From positions 2,429,201 through 2,493,200 of the forward strand of contig NZ_LT671417.1 in the NCBI RefSeq assembly GCF_900128445.1: 64,000 bases of DNA, written 5' to 3'. Source of the stretch: Thermophilibacter provencensis. GTDB taxonomy: Bacteria > Actinomycetota > Coriobacteriia > Coriobacteriales > Atopobiaceae. Under the pieces are notes generated by a model. It did no database searches, was not told where the DNA came from, and saw only the letters and a list, made by a program, of their open reading frames with translations. This document shows, one piece after another, positions 33,200 to 41,267 of the stretch. Position 1 is the first letter of the stretch. Each line of letters begins with the position of its first letter. A program made the position numbers and the translations under genes.

Positions 33200-33247
33200 C
33201 GGGACCTGTCCCGTTTGAGCTGCTCGTTTGAACCCGTCCCTTTTTTG
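33200..33247. repeat. REP-like element, CGGGACCTGTCCCG variant
   Basis: The palindrome GGGACCTGTCCC (33201-33212) is followed by GTTTGAGC, a related inverted GTTTGAACCCGTCCC and a T-run (TTTTTT). It carries the CTGTCCC/GGGAC core of the other families. It could double as a terminator. Confidence 0.6.
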
Positions 33248-33253
33248 CAGCCG

Positions 33254-33268
33254 TTAGGGCTTCGTTAG
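33254..33268. promoter_or_regulatory. Response regulator box TTA-N8-TTAG, site A
   Basis: TTAGGGCTTCGTTAG: two TTA(G) half-sites 11 bases apart in direct repeat, upstream of the immunity ATPase gene. The same layout occurs at 36113, 38423 and 41202 (minus). Confidence 0.55.
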
Positions 33269-33321
33269 AAATGGGCCGCACCATGGAGGACGTCCACAAA
33301 AAACCGAACGAAGGGACGTCC

Positions 33322-34047
33322 ATGGAATACGTGCTCGAGACATGCGGGCTCACCAAGCGCTTCGGCCGGGGCGCGGACGCGCAGACGGCCGTTGCCGGCG
33401 TGAGCCTGCACATCAGGGAGGGCGAGGTGTACGGCCTCCTTGGCCCCAACGGCGCCGGCAAGTCCACCACGCTCAAGATGATCTGCGGGATGCTCCGCCC
33501 GACCTCGGGCGAGATGCTCTTCGCCGGCCACGCCTGGGGCCGCGACGACCTCTACCAGATCGGCAGCCTCATCGAGGAGGCGCCGCTCTACCCCAACCTC
33601 ACCGCCCGCGAGAACCTCCGCGTGCGCACGACGCTCCTCGGCCTGCCCGAGCGCCGCATCGACGAGGCGCTCGAGGCGGTGGGCCTCACGGACACCGGGC
33701 ACAAGCGGGCGGGGCGCTTCTCGATGGGCATGCGACAGCGCCTGGGGATAGCGCTCGCCCTTCTCGCCCGCCCGCGCCTGCTCGTGCTCGACGAGCCCAC
33801 CAACGGCCTCGACCCCATCGGCATCGAGGAGCTGCGCGACCAGGTCCGCGGCTTCGCGGCCGCCGGCACCACGGTGCTCGTCTCCAGCCACATCCTCTCC
33901 GAGGTCCAGCAGATGGCGGACACGGTCGGCATCATCTACCGGGGCCGCCTCGCCTACGAGGACCGGCTGCGGCCGGGGCAGGACCTCGAGGAGCTCTTCA
34001 TGAGCGTCTGCCGAGAAGGACAGCGCGAGCGCGGGGAGGCGGCATGA
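33322..34047 (+). CDS. Bacteriocin-immunity type ABC ATPase (LanF/CprA-like)
   Basis: The 241-residue ATPase has Walker A GLLGPNGAGKSTTLK near residue 44, signature FSMGMRQR, Walker B LLVLDEPTNGLDPIG and the SSHILSEVQQMADTVGII switch region, the standard sequence style of lantibiotic self-protection (LanF, MutF) and CprA ATPases. It pairs with two small permeases encoded next (ATGA overlap with the first). The cluster likely expels lantibiotic-like peptides from the membrane. The start at 33322 has AAGGGACG upstream. Confidence 0.93.
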   Translation: MEYVLETCGLTKRFGRGADAQTAVAGVSLHIREGEVYGLLGPNGAGKSTTLKMICGMLRPTSGEMLFAGHAWGRDDLYQIGSLIEEAPLYPNLTARENLRVRTTLLGLPERRIDEALEAVGLTDTGHKRAGRFSMGMRQRLGIALALLARPRLLVLDEPTNGLDPIGIEELRDQVRGFAAAGTTVLVSSHILSEVQQMADTVGIIYRGRLAYEDRLRPGQDLEELFMSVCREGQRERGEAA

Positions 34048-34811
34048 GCGAGAGGAGCACGCTGCTCGCGACCTTGCGCGCGGAGGCGCTCAAGTCGCGC
34101 CACGCGGCCCCCGTCCGCCTGGCCGTGGCCATGGCGCTGCCGATGCCGCTCCTGGGGACGATGCCCGTCAACGGCTACCAGTCGTTCTCCGCGTGGAACT
34201 ACTGGTACTCGCTCTTCCTGCCCGTGGCGCTCTCGCTCGTGGTCGCCTGCGTCGCGCAGGCCGACGCGCGGCTCAGGATGCGGCCGCTCCTGGGCATGGG
34301 CGTCCCGCTCGGGCGCGCCTGGTGGGCAAAGGCGTTCTGGTGCCTCGCCCTGCTCGCCCTCTCGAACCTTGTGGTATTCGCGGTCTACCTCGTGGGGTCC
34401 GCGTTCACGGCGCAGGGCGTCACGATGGCTGGGACGCTCACAATGCTCGCGTGCGCGGGCGTGAACACCGTGACCGCGGCGTGGATGATCCCCGCCGGCC
34501 TCTTCCTCACGGCGCGGCTCGGCATGCTCGCGGGCATCTTCGTCCCGCTCGCCGCGCAGCTCGTGGGTGGCTTCGCCTGGAGCGTGGTGCCGCTGCCGCA
34601 GCTCTTCCCGCCGTCGGCCTCGATGGTCATCCCCACGAGCTTCATCCCCGTGCTGCCGAGCGGCGAGCCGCTCGCGGCGGACGAGGTGCTCGTCGGCGCG
34701 CTCGCCTCGAGCGGGGCGCTCACCGCCGCGGGGCTCGTCGTCTGCGCGGCCGCGTTTGTCGCGCTCACGGCTGCCACCGCCGCGTGGTTCGCGCGCTCCG
34801 AGGAGAGGTGA
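34044..34811 (+). CDS. Bacteriocin-immunity ABC permease, LanE/MutE-like
   Basis: The 255-residue protein has six predicted helices. It begins LLATLRAEALKSRHAAPVRL with the typical FxAEhlKxk-like amphipathic start of LanE/LanG permeases, then NGYQSFSAWNYWYSLFLPVA and WMIPAGLFLTARLGMLAG. The ATG overlaps the ATPase stop (ATGA), so stoichiometric coupling is likely. With the next gene it forms the membrane part of the exporter. Confidence 0.88.
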   Translation: MSERSTLLATLRAEALKSRHAAPVRLAVAMALPMPLLGTMPVNGYQSFSAWNYWYSLFLPVALSLVVACVAQADARLRMRPLLGMGVPLGRAWWAKAFWCLALLALSNLVVFAVYLVGSAFTAQGVTMAGTLTMLACAGVNTVTAAWMIPAGLFLTARLGMLAGIFVPLAAQLVGGFAWSVVPLPQLFPPSASMVIPTSFIPVLPSGEPLAADEVLVGALASSGALTAAGLVVCAAAFVALTAATAAWFARSEER

Positions 34812-34816
34812 TCGCC

Positions 34817-35632
34817 ATGGCAGACCTCAGCGCGCCCGGCGCCGCCCCGCGCGTGACGCTTCCGAGGGCGCTGCGCTCCGAGGCCCTGCGGCTCTCCCGC
34901 TCGCCGCTCGTAGCGGTGCACCTTGCCTGCGGGCTCGCGGGCGGGCTTGCCTGTGGGGAGTACTTCACCGTCGCCCGCTGGGACCCGGCGCTGGGCGCGG
35001 ACGCATACGCCCAGTTCCTCGGCGCCCTCATGCCCCTCATGTCCGCCATCGTCTGCGGGCTCGCCGTGGACGAGGAGCGCGCCGCCGGGCGCCTCGCCAA
35101 CCTCACGGCGGTCCCCTCGCGCGGGCGCGCCGTCGCGGCGAAGTGGCTCGCCCTTGCGGCGCTCGGCGCGGGCGCGCTGGCCGTGGCGCTCGGCGTGTTC
35201 GGGGCCGTGCTCGCCGCCGCCGGCCGCCTGCCGCTCGGGCCCGCGCCGCTCGCGGCCGCCTGGGCGCTCACCGTACTCGGCAGCCTGCCGCTCTACGCGC
35301 TTGGGCTCGCACTGGCCCTGCGCCTCGGCCGCAACGCGTCCATCGGCATGGGCGCGGCGGGCACGCTCCTCGCGTTCTTCTCGGTGGGCGGCCTTGCGCA
35401 CGGCCTCATGACGGGCGAGCTCACCGGCGCGCTGGCGACCCCACTCTCCTGGGTCCCGTTTGCGTGGCCCGCGCGCCTGGGGTCGCTCGGGGTGGAGGTC
35501 TTCATCGACTTCGCACGAACGGCGGGGCCGCTCCTCGCGACCGCGCTCGCCGGCGCCGTGCTCGCCCTCGCGGCCGTCGCCGTCCTTCTCGCCTGGTTCC
35601 GCCGCTTCGAGGACGGGAGGGCAGATGCGTAG
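34817..35632 (+). CDS. Bacteriocin-immunity ABC permease, LanG/MutG-like
   Basis: The 271-residue membrane protein starts with LPRALRSEALRLSRSPLVAV, an amphipathic membrane-entry helix as in its partner, and has six helices including VHLACGLAGGLACGEYF and a C-terminal ATALAGAVLALAAVAVLLAW. The ATG is preceded by AGGAGAGGTG, which overlaps the previous stop. A GTG at 34808 in frame is an alternative. It completes the two-permease, one-ATPase set of the Lan/Cpr type. Confidence 0.88.
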   Translation: MADLSAPGAAPRVTLPRALRSEALRLSRSPLVAVHLACGLAGGLACGEYFTVARWDPALGADAYAQFLGALMPLMSAIVCGLAVDEERAAGRLANLTAVPSRGRAVAAKWLALAALGAGALAVALGVFGAVLAAAGRLPLGPAPLAAAWALTVLGSLPLYALGLALALRLGRNASIGMGAAGTLLAFFSVGGLAHGLMTGELTGALATPLSWVPFAWPARLGSLGVEVFIDFARTAGPLLATALAGAVLALAAVAVLLAWFRRFEDGRADA

Positions 35633-36026
35633 GAAGCCGCTCGTCGTTGCCATGCTCGCCCTTCTTAGCGTGGCACTCGTCCTGGGCGGGAATGCCCTGC
35701 TCGAAGCCGGCTGGGGACCGGCCCTGCGCTCCGTCGCCGACCGCGTCCTTCCCAACCCGGAGGTCACCATGTGGGCGCCCGCGCCCATACCCGGAAGCCA
35801 CGCGAGCTCCTACGCCGACGCCACGGGCGCCGGCACCAACTACGTCTACCTTGTGACGGCGGCAGACGCCGACGGCAACGTCCGGGAGCTCCAGCTCATC
35901 TTCTTCGGGCGGGAGTCGGACGGCGGGGGCTGGCTCGAAATCGAGGCCCGCGGCGAATCTGGGGTGCACTACCGGGCATGCGATAGGACAGGCGTGCCCA
36001 CCAAAGCCCTCGACGCGCTGGGATAG
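35625..36026 (+). CDS. YxeA-like (DUF1093) exported protein
   Basis: The 133-residue protein begins with a signal-anchor (RRKPLVVAMLALLSVALVLG), followed by a small domain with TNYVYLVTAADADGNVRELQ, a GGWLEIEARG stretch and PTKALDAL at the end. The pattern Y-x-V-x-D-x-D-G-x3-E-(L/I), then hydrophobic and short C-terminal helix, matches YxeA/DUF1093 proteins, which commonly accompany bacteriocin immunity genes. The start overlaps the permease stop. It is last in the immunity operon. Confidence 0.72.
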   Translation: MRRKPLVVAMLALLSVALVLGGNALLEAGWGPALRSVADRVLPNPEVTMWAPAPIPGSHASSYADATGAGTNYVYLVTAADADGNVRELQLIFFGRESDGGGWLEIEARGESGVHYRACDRTGVPTKALDALG

Positions 36027-36030
36027 ATTG

Positions 36031-36099
36031 GCCGACGTCGCATACCCCGACATTTTGGGCCAAATTTGAGCCCAAAATGTCGGGGTATGTGACGTCGGC
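36031..36099. repeat. 30-base inverted repeat after the immunity operon
   Basis: The arms at 36031-36060 and 36070-36099 are complementary with one mismatch. They contain CATACCCCGACATTTTGGGC and a 9-base AT-rich loop. It starts five bases after the YxeA-like stop and may act as a terminator. Confidence 0.85.
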
Positions 36100-36112
36100 A
36101 GAAGTACCCCCG

Positions 36113-36127
36113 TTACACCTTCGTTAG
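36113..36127. promoter_or_regulatory. Response regulator box TTA-N8-TTAG, site B
   Basis: TTACACCTTCGTTAG before the response regulator gene. With site A it also shares GAA(A/T)TGGGC downstream, so the two promoters look alike. Confidence 0.55.
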
Positions 36128-36170
36128 AATTGGGCGCCAGACTGGTCTTGGGCAAACAAGGGGGCGAGAG

Positions 36171-36833
36171 ATGGCGCGCATTCTGGCGATAGACGACGAG
36201 CGGGCGATCCTGGACGCCCTCGCGCGCGTCCTGTCACGCGACGGCCACGAGGTCGTGCGCGTCACCGACCCCACGAGCGTGCCGGGCATAGACCTCGCGC
36301 GCTTTGATCTCGTGCTCTGCGACGTCATGATGCCGGGGCTCGACGGCTTCGAGCTCGTGCGACGGATTCGGCCCGCCTTTGACGGCCCCATCCTCTTCCT
36401 CACCGCCAAGGTCGCCGAGGAGGACGCCGTCACCGGCTACGGCCTCGGCGCTGACGACTACGTGCGCAAGCCCTTCGGAGCCGCCGAGCTGCGCGCCAAG
36501 GTGGCCGCCCACCTGCGCCGCGAGCGGCGGCCGCACGCGCATGCGCTCGCGTTTGACGAGGTGCGCCTCGACCTCGGGGCGCGCAAGCTCTCCGTGGCCG
36601 GCAGGGCAGTGCCGCTCTCCCCCACCGAGTACGCCATCTGCGAGCTTCTCGCGCGCCATCCCGGCCAGGTCATGAGCCGCCCCCAGATTCGCGAGTCCGT
36701 GCTCGGATGGGACAGCCAGGCGGATGACGCCGCCATATCCATGCAGGTCAGCCGAGCGCGCAAGAAGCTCGCCGCCGCGGGCGCCGACCCCATTGCGACC
36801 GTCTGGGGAATGGGGTACAAGTGGCAGCTCTAG
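36171..36833 (+). CDS. OmpR-family response regulator of the immunity locus
   Basis: The 220-residue protein has receiver residues ILAIDDERAILDAL (acidic pair), phospho-Asp in LVLCDVMMPGLDG, LFLTAKV and YVRKPFGAAEL, then an OmpR winged helix ending TVWGMGYKWQL. Together with the kinase encoded next it should control the adjacent Lan-like transporter, as CprR-CprK does in Clostridioides. GGGGGCGAGAG precedes the ATG. A TTA-N8-TTAG box lies upstream, suggesting autoregulation. Confidence 0.94.
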   Translation: MARILAIDDERAILDALARVLSRDGHEVVRVTDPTSVPGIDLARFDLVLCDVMMPGLDGFELVRRIRPAFDGPILFLTAKVAEEDAVTGYGLGADDYVRKPFGAAELRAKVAAHLRRERRPHAHALAFDEVRLDLGARKLSVAGRAVPLSPTEYAICELLARHPGQVMSRPQIRESVLGWDSQADDAAISMQVSRARKKLAAAGADPIATVWGMGYKWQL

Positions 36834-36865
36834 GAACCCGCCGCACGGGCGAGAGGGGCGCCGGC

Positions 36866-38275
36866 ATGCCGCTCGCCTTCGTGATCGCGCGCTACTTCGC
36901 CTACGCGTTCGTCGCGGTTGCCGCCGCCTGGGCGCTCTCGTTTGCGGCGCTCTCGGCCGCCATCAACCTGGGCTGGGTCTACGAGGCAAGCTGGGGGCCG
37001 GCCAATGCGCGCGAGGTCGCGGCGCAGCTGGCCAGCGAGGGGGTCCGGGGTCCGCAGGACATCCCGACGGCGTACCAGTACCTCATCGTCGACGCGCGCG
37101 GCGAGCGGCTTATGACGGACCTCGAGGGAACGCGCCTCGACCGTGCCGCGCAGGCGGCCCGCGCGGCGCTTCTCGCCGAGCCGGGCAGCGTGAAGATCGA
37201 GGGCGGGGGCAGCGGCCTCACCTACGCGGCGTTTCCGCTCGAGGACGGCGGCGCTTGCGCGCTCGTGTCCGAGTACCTGCCGCAATGGGCCTCTCGCGAC
37301 CTCGTCGGCGTGCTCCCGAACCCGCAGAACCTCATGCTCGCCGTTGGCCTGGCAGGAAGCGCGGTCTCGCTCGCGCTCGTCGCGCGGCGGGCAAGCCGCG
37401 TCATCGCGCGCAAGATGGCCCCGCTCGCCGAGGCGGCGGAGCGCGTGGGGCGAGAGGAGCTCGACTTCCCGGTGGGGCGCACCAACGTGCGCGAGGTGAA
37501 CGACGTCCTCGCCGCGATGGACGCCATGCGCTCCTCGCTCGCCGCGTCGCTCGAGGCTCGCTGGGAGGCGGAGCGCGCCCAGCGGGAGCAGGTCGCCTCG
37601 CTCGCCCACGACCTCAAGACGCCGCTCACGGTCCTGCGCGCCAACGCCGACTTCGTGGCGGAGGAGCTCTCGGAAGGCGCGGAGCCCGGCGAGCAGGGCC
37701 GCGCCGAGCTCGCCGCCGCCGCACGCGACATCTCCGGCGGAGCAGAGCGGCTCGACGGCTACGTGCGCCTGCTCATCGAGACGTCGCGCGGCGCGGGGGG
37801 CGGGACGCTCGCGCCCGTGCGCCCGGCCGAGCTCTGCGAGCAGGTCGTGGCCGAGGCCGAGGCCGTCGCACGCGCGCGGGGCGTAGGGCTCGCGGCGAGC
37901 GTCGCCCCCTCCGTCTCGCTCGCGCCGGAGGCTCCCCTCGACCGCGCCGCCCTCGCGCGCGCGGCCGCCAACCTCGTCGCCAACGCCTCCGAGCACGCGA
38001 TGGGCCGCGTTGAGATCGCCTGCTCGATAGCAGGCGAAGCGCTGGTCATCGAGGTTGCAGACGACGGTCCGGGCTTCTCGCCCGCCGCGCTCGAGCACGG
38101 TTGCGAGCGCCTCTTCACCGACGACTCGTCCCGGACGGGGCAGGGCGGCTCCCAGCACTACGGCCTCGGCCTCTACGCCGCGGCGGGGGTCGCGAGGGCC
38201 CACGGCGGGTCCGTCTCCCTTGCCAACCGGCCCGAGGGCGGCGCCGTGGCGACCCTCGCGATCCCCCTCCCGTAG
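36866..38275 (+). CDS. Sensor histidine kinase of the immunity locus
   Basis: The kinase (469 residues from the ATG at 36866) has two helices (about residues 5-35 and 155-180) bounding an extracytoplasmic domain of about 120 residues, HAMP-like linker, H-box VASLAHDLKTPLTVLRANAD, N-box NLVANASEHAMGR, and G boxes ADDGPGFSP and HYGLGLYAAAGV. The ATG at 36866 has AGGGG seven bases upstream. A GTG at 36821, overlapping the regulator stop, is an equally possible start and would add 15 residues. It probably senses antimicrobial peptides or envelope damage. Confidence 0.93.
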   Translation: MPLAFVIARYFAYAFVAVAAAWALSFAALSAAINLGWVYEASWGPANAREVAAQLASEGVRGPQDIPTAYQYLIVDARGERLMTDLEGTRLDRAAQAARAALLAEPGSVKIEGGGSGLTYAAFPLEDGGACALVSEYLPQWASRDLVGVLPNPQNLMLAVGLAGSAVSLALVARRASRVIARKMAPLAEAAERVGREELDFPVGRTNVREVNDVLAAMDAMRSSLAASLEARWEAERAQREQVASLAHDLKTPLTVLRANADFVAEELSEGAEPGEQGRAELAAAARDISGGAERLDGYVRLLIETSRGAGGGTLAPVRPAELCEQVVAEAEAVARARGVGLAASVAPSVSLAPEAPLDRAALARAAANLVANASEHAMGRVEIACSIAGEALVIEVADDGPGFSPAALEHGCERLFTDDSSRTGQGGSQHYGLGLYAAAGVARAHGGSVSLANRPEGGAVATLAIPLP

Positions 38276-38422
38276 CCGCGGCAATTGGGGGCGTGGTCCG
38301 CGTGCGCGCGGGAGACGGCGCCGCGGGCGCGCGGGGAATCGGCCCCGTCGCCGGCGCGCCCGAGGCGGCGGGCGCGGCGGTTCCGAGCGCGTAGGCGCGC
38401 GACGAGCAGAATCCCCGACGCC

Positions 38423-38437
38423 TTAGGGAATTCTTAG
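38423..38437. promoter_or_regulatory. Response regulator box TTA-N8-TTAG, site C
   Basis: TTAGGGAATTCTTAG, about 70 bases before the C39-like peptidase gene, places this gene in the same regulon. The 38276-38504 gap has no gene. Confidence 0.55.
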
Positions 38438-38504
38438 CAGTCGGTTCATGCGCCGTTATGGCGGGCGCCCCTAGGCTTGGCTGAGCCACGTCAAAGGGGG
38501 AATT

Positions 38505-39194
38505 ATGAACACGACTCGCATCGCGCCGCGCAGGTACCTCAATCGCAGGAGGGCACGTCGCGTCCCGCTTGTGTTCGGGGCGGCCGGCGCGCTGGCGGTC
38601 GCGCTCGCCGTCGCGCTCTGGCTTGCGGTGGCCTCGGCCGCTGGCGGCGCGAGGCGGGCGGGCGGCTCGGCGCCGACCAGCTCCACGCCGCGCGAGGAAT
38701 GGCGCGCGGGCGAGGTCCCCTTCCTCTACCAGACCGACCCGCAGTGGGCAAGCCACCCCTACGCCGGGGGGACCGTCGAGAAGAACGGATGCGGCCCCAC
38801 GTGCCTCTCCATGGTCTACGTGTCGCTCACCGGGCGCGATGACCTCGACCCCTCCGCCATGGCCGACTTCTCCGAGCGCGACGGCTACACGACCGACGGG
38901 ATGACGGCGTGGGCCCTCATGACCGACGGCGCGGCCGAGCTGGGGCTCGTCTCCGAGGAGCTGCCCGCCAGCGCCGGCGCCGTGCGCGAGGCGCTCCTCG
39001 CGGGGAGGCCCGTCATCTGCAGCGTGGGCCCCGGCGACTTCACCAGCACGGGCCACTTCATCGTGCTCTCCGGCCTGGCCGGGGACGGAGGGGTCGTCGT
39101 GCACGACCCCAACAGCGCCGAGCGAAGCTCGCGCACCTGGGACCTCGAGCGCGTGCTCGGCCAGTGCCTGAACCTGTGGGCCCTCTCAGCGTGA
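38505..39194 (+). CDS. Membrane-anchored C39-like cysteine peptidase
   Basis: The 229-residue protein has an N-terminal signal-anchor (about residues 20-46) and an external papain-like domain: catalytic Cys in EKNGCGPTCLSMVYVSLTG, His in STGHFIVLSGLAG and Asp/Asn in VVVHDPNSAERSS. This is the C39-like (peptidase_C39_2) pattern; such proteins cleave peptides or act in the cell wall. Its promoter carries the response regulator box seen in the immunity operon, so it may degrade the same antimicrobial peptide. Its TGA stop lies inside a REP-like palindrome. Confidence 0.88.
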   Translation: MNTTRIAPRRYLNRRRARRVPLVFGAAGALAVALAVALWLAVASAAGGARRAGGSAPTSSTPREEWRAGEVPFLYQTDPQWASHPYAGGTVEKNGCGPTCLSMVYVSLTGRDDLDPSAMADFSERDGYTTDGMTAWALMTDGAAELGLVSEELPASAGAVREALLAGRPVICSVGPGDFTSTGHFIVLSGLAGDGGVVVHDPNSAERSSRTWDLERVLGQCLNLWALSA

Positions 39195-39250
39195 CGGCGT
39201 GACGGGGGACGGAGGTTTTGTCACCGCTCCGTCCCCCTGTCACGCGTCAC
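39191..39250. repeat. REP-like palindrome, GTGAC-GGGGACGGAGG family, copy 1
   Basis: GTGACG outer arms (39191-39196 and 39245-39250) enclose a 45-base unit (39199-39243). The TGA stops of the peptidase gene (39192-39194) and of the convergent VanS-like gene (39247-39249 on the minus strand) lie in the two outer arms. Confidence 0.9.
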
Positions 39251-40443
39251 GCGGGCAGCTCGACGGTGAAGGTGGTTCGGCCGTTCTCGCTCGCGGCGGA
39301 GATAGCGCCGCCGTGCAGCTCCACGATCTCGCGGGCGATGGCGAGGCCGAGTCCGGCGCCTCCAGTGGCCGTCCCGCGGGACTCGTCCAGCCGGAAGAAC
39401 CGGTCGAAGATCGCGCGGAGCTTGTGCGAGGGGATGGTCACGCCCGTGTCGGACACGGTGACGACGACGCTCCCCTCCCCGGCCACGGCCCCGACCTCCA
39501 CGGGCGTCCCCTCGTCGCTGTAGGCGATCGCGTTGCGCAGCAGGTTGCCAAAGACGCGCGCGAGGCGGGAGGCGTCGGCCGTGAGCACGAGCGGCTCGCC
39601 GGGATCGTCGACCGTGCGCACGCTCCCCTCCACCGTCACGCGCGCCACGTTGCCGTGGGCGGCAAGCGCCGGGTAGAACTCGTCGGCGAGCTGGACGAGA
39701 AGACCCGCAAGGTCCACCGGGGCAAGCTCGAGCTCTATGTGCGTAAGGCTGTAGCGCGTGATGTCGAAGAGCTCGTTGACCAGGCGCTCGAGCCGGCACG
39801 CCTTGTCGAGCGCGACGTCGGTGTAGCGGGCGCGCTGCGCCTCGGGCATGTCGGGCACCTCGTCGAGCAGCGAGAGGTAGCCGATCACCGAGGTGAGCGG
39901 AGTCTTGAGGTCGTGCGCCAGGTAGGTCACGAGGTCGCTCCTGCGAGCGGACTCGTCTGCGAGCTGGCGCTCCTTCTCGGCCGCCGCGCGCTTGGCATCT
40001 GACGCAACGAGCGCGAGCTCCTCCCAGCCGGGCGGGAACGCCTCGTGCGCCTCGAGGTCGTGCGCCAGGTAGAAGCGCAGCAGCTCGGCGGCTCGGGCGC
40101 GCTCCTCGCGACGGGCGCGGCGCGCGGAGAGCCTCGCGGCGACAACGGCGGCGAGCGCAATGGCCGCCGCCACGCAGACGCCGAGCTGAAAGAAGAAGTA
40201 GCGCGTCCCCACGATGTCGAGCGCGATCCCCGCCGAGATGCCGAACTCGTTGAGGTTGTGGACGTTCAGGAAGGTGTCCGAGACCCACCCGATGAACACC
40301 CCGTTCAGGACCTGGTCGGCAAAGGCCACGAACACGTTGTAGAGCATGACCGCCCCGAGGACGGAGAGGGCGCCGATGCCGGCGACGCGGATGGCCTCGC
40401 GGGCGCCGCGCCCCTCGCCCGGGCTCTTCTCGCTAGCGCTCAA
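39247..40443 (-). CDS. VanS-like sensor histidine kinase
   Basis: The kinase (398 residues) has two helices (about residues 25-45 and 75-100), a HAMP-like linker and a VanS-style H-box VTYLAHDLKTPLTSVIGYLS, then N-box FGNLLRNAIAYSDEG, G1 VSDTGVTIP and G2 GGAGLGLAIAREIVELH. No ATG or GTG precedes the first helix. The TTG at 40443, overlapping the regulator stop and preceded by GGGG, is the only reasonable start. Known VanS proteins sense glycopeptides, but no vanHAX or vanY genes are nearby, so this is an orphan envelope-stress pair. Confidence 0.9.
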   Translation of the reverse strand: MSASEKSPGEGRGAREAIRVAGIGALSVLGAVMLYNVFVAFADQVLNGVFIGWVSDTFLNVHNLNEFGISAGIALDIVGTRYFFFQLGVCVAAAIALAAVVAARLSARRARREERARAAELLRFYLAHDLEAHEAFPPGWEELALVASDAKRAAAEKERQLADESARRSDLVTYLAHDLKTPLTSVIGYLSLLDEVPDMPEAQRARYTDVALDKACRLERLVNELFDITRYSLTHIELELAPVDLAGLLVQLADEFYPALAAHGNVARVTVEGSVRTVDDPGEPLVLTADASRLARVFGNLLRNAIAYSDEGTPVEVGAVAGEGSVVVTVSDTGVTIPSHKLRAIFDRFFRLDESRGTATGGAGLGLAIAREIVELHGGAISAASENGRTTFTVELPA

Positions 40444-41146
40444 TCTTGTACCCCAATCCCCAGACGGTCTTGATGTAGCGCGGGTCCTCGAAGGAGTCGC
40501 CCATCTTCTCGCGCAGGTGCCGCACGTGCACCGTGATGGAGCCCGACCCCCGCTCGTAGTACTCGTCGCCAAAGATGCGCTGGTAGAGCTCGCGCGCGGA
40601 GACGACCGCGCCATCTGCCTCGAGCAGGATCCGCATGAGGGAGAACTCCGTCGGCGTGAGGGCGAGCGGGCGCTCGTTCAAGGTGGCCTCGTGGGCCGGA
40701 ACATCGAGCAGGAGGCCGCGGCAGGCGATGACGCCGTCCTTCTCGCCACGCGCCCCACTTGCCGCGTTGTACGTGGTATAGCGCCTGAGCTGCGCCTTCA
40801 CGCGCGCCACGAGCTCGAGCGGAAGGAAGGGCTTGGTCACGTAGTCGTCCGCGCCCAGGGTGAGGCCGCAGATCTTGTCCGCCTGCTCGCCGCGGGCCGT
40901 GAGCATGATCACCGGGTAGCTGCGGCGCGCTCGGATGGCACGGCAGACCTCGAGGCCGCTCGCCCCGGGCAGCATGACGTCAAGGACGGCAAGGTCCACC
41001 TGCGGCGCATCGTCATCCGTCACGCGGGCGACCGCCGCCGCGCCGTCCCCGAGCGTCTCAACCTCGAAGCCCTCCGCCTCGAGGTAGACGCGCACGAGCT
41101 CGCAGATCTCCGGCTCGTCGTCCACCACCAGCACGCGTGCGCCCAT
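40433..41146 (-). CDS. VanR-like response regulator
   Basis: The 237-residue OmpR-family protein has RVLVVDDEPEICELVRVYLE, phospho-Asp in LAVLDVMLPGASG, IMLTARG and YVTKPFLPLELVARV, and a winged helix ending TVWGLGYKIER. A GAGGGGAGG site precedes the ATG. The TTA-N8-TTAG box in its promoter (41202-41215, minus strand) is the same as in the bacteriocin-immunity locus, implying cross-talk or shared ancestry. The two genes of this system are bracketed by inverted copies of one palindrome. Confidence 0.94.
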   Translation of the reverse strand: MGARVLVVDDEPEICELVRVYLEAEGFEVETLGDGAAAVARVTDDDAPQVDLAVLDVMLPGASGLEVCRAIRARRSYPVIMLTARGEQADKICGLTLGADDYVTKPFLPLELVARVKAQLRRYTTYNAASGARGEKDGVIACRGLLLDVPAHEATLNERPLALTPTEFSLMRILLEADGAVVSARELYQRIFGDEYYERGSGSITVHVRHLREKMGDSFEDPRYIKTVWGLGYKIER

Positions 41147-41201
41147 GCGTTCCTCCCCTCATGCCGGCCACAAGGATACGCGAGAAGAACGCGGCAGTTC
41201 C

Positions 41202-41215
41202 TAACGTTTGCTTAA
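41202..41215 (-). promoter_or_regulatory. Response regulator box TTA-N8-TTAG, site D
   Basis: On the minus strand TTAAGCAAACGTTAGG: two TTA half-sites 11 bases apart, 56-69 bases upstream of the VanR-like ATG. Confidence 0.5.
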
Positions 41216-41221
41216 GGGCAC

Positions 41222-41267
41222 GTGACAGGGGGACGGAGCGGTGACAAAACCTCCGTCCCCCCGTCAC
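41222..41267. repeat. REP-like palindrome, GTGAC-GGGGACGGAG family, copy 2 (inverted)
   Basis: This is the reverse complement of the 39199-39243 unit with one extra C. The TGA of the minus-strand permease gene (41264-41266) lies inside its terminal GTCAC. Confidence 0.9.

Noticed and set aside
33322-39194. A lantibiotic biosynthesis cluster
   Set aside because: No precursor peptide, LanB/C/M or LanT gene is visible, only immunity-type exporter, regulator and peptidase genes.
39247-41146. Vancomycin resistance cluster
   Set aside because: Only the VanRS-like sensor pair is present; no ligase, dehydrogenase or dipeptidase genes of the van type.
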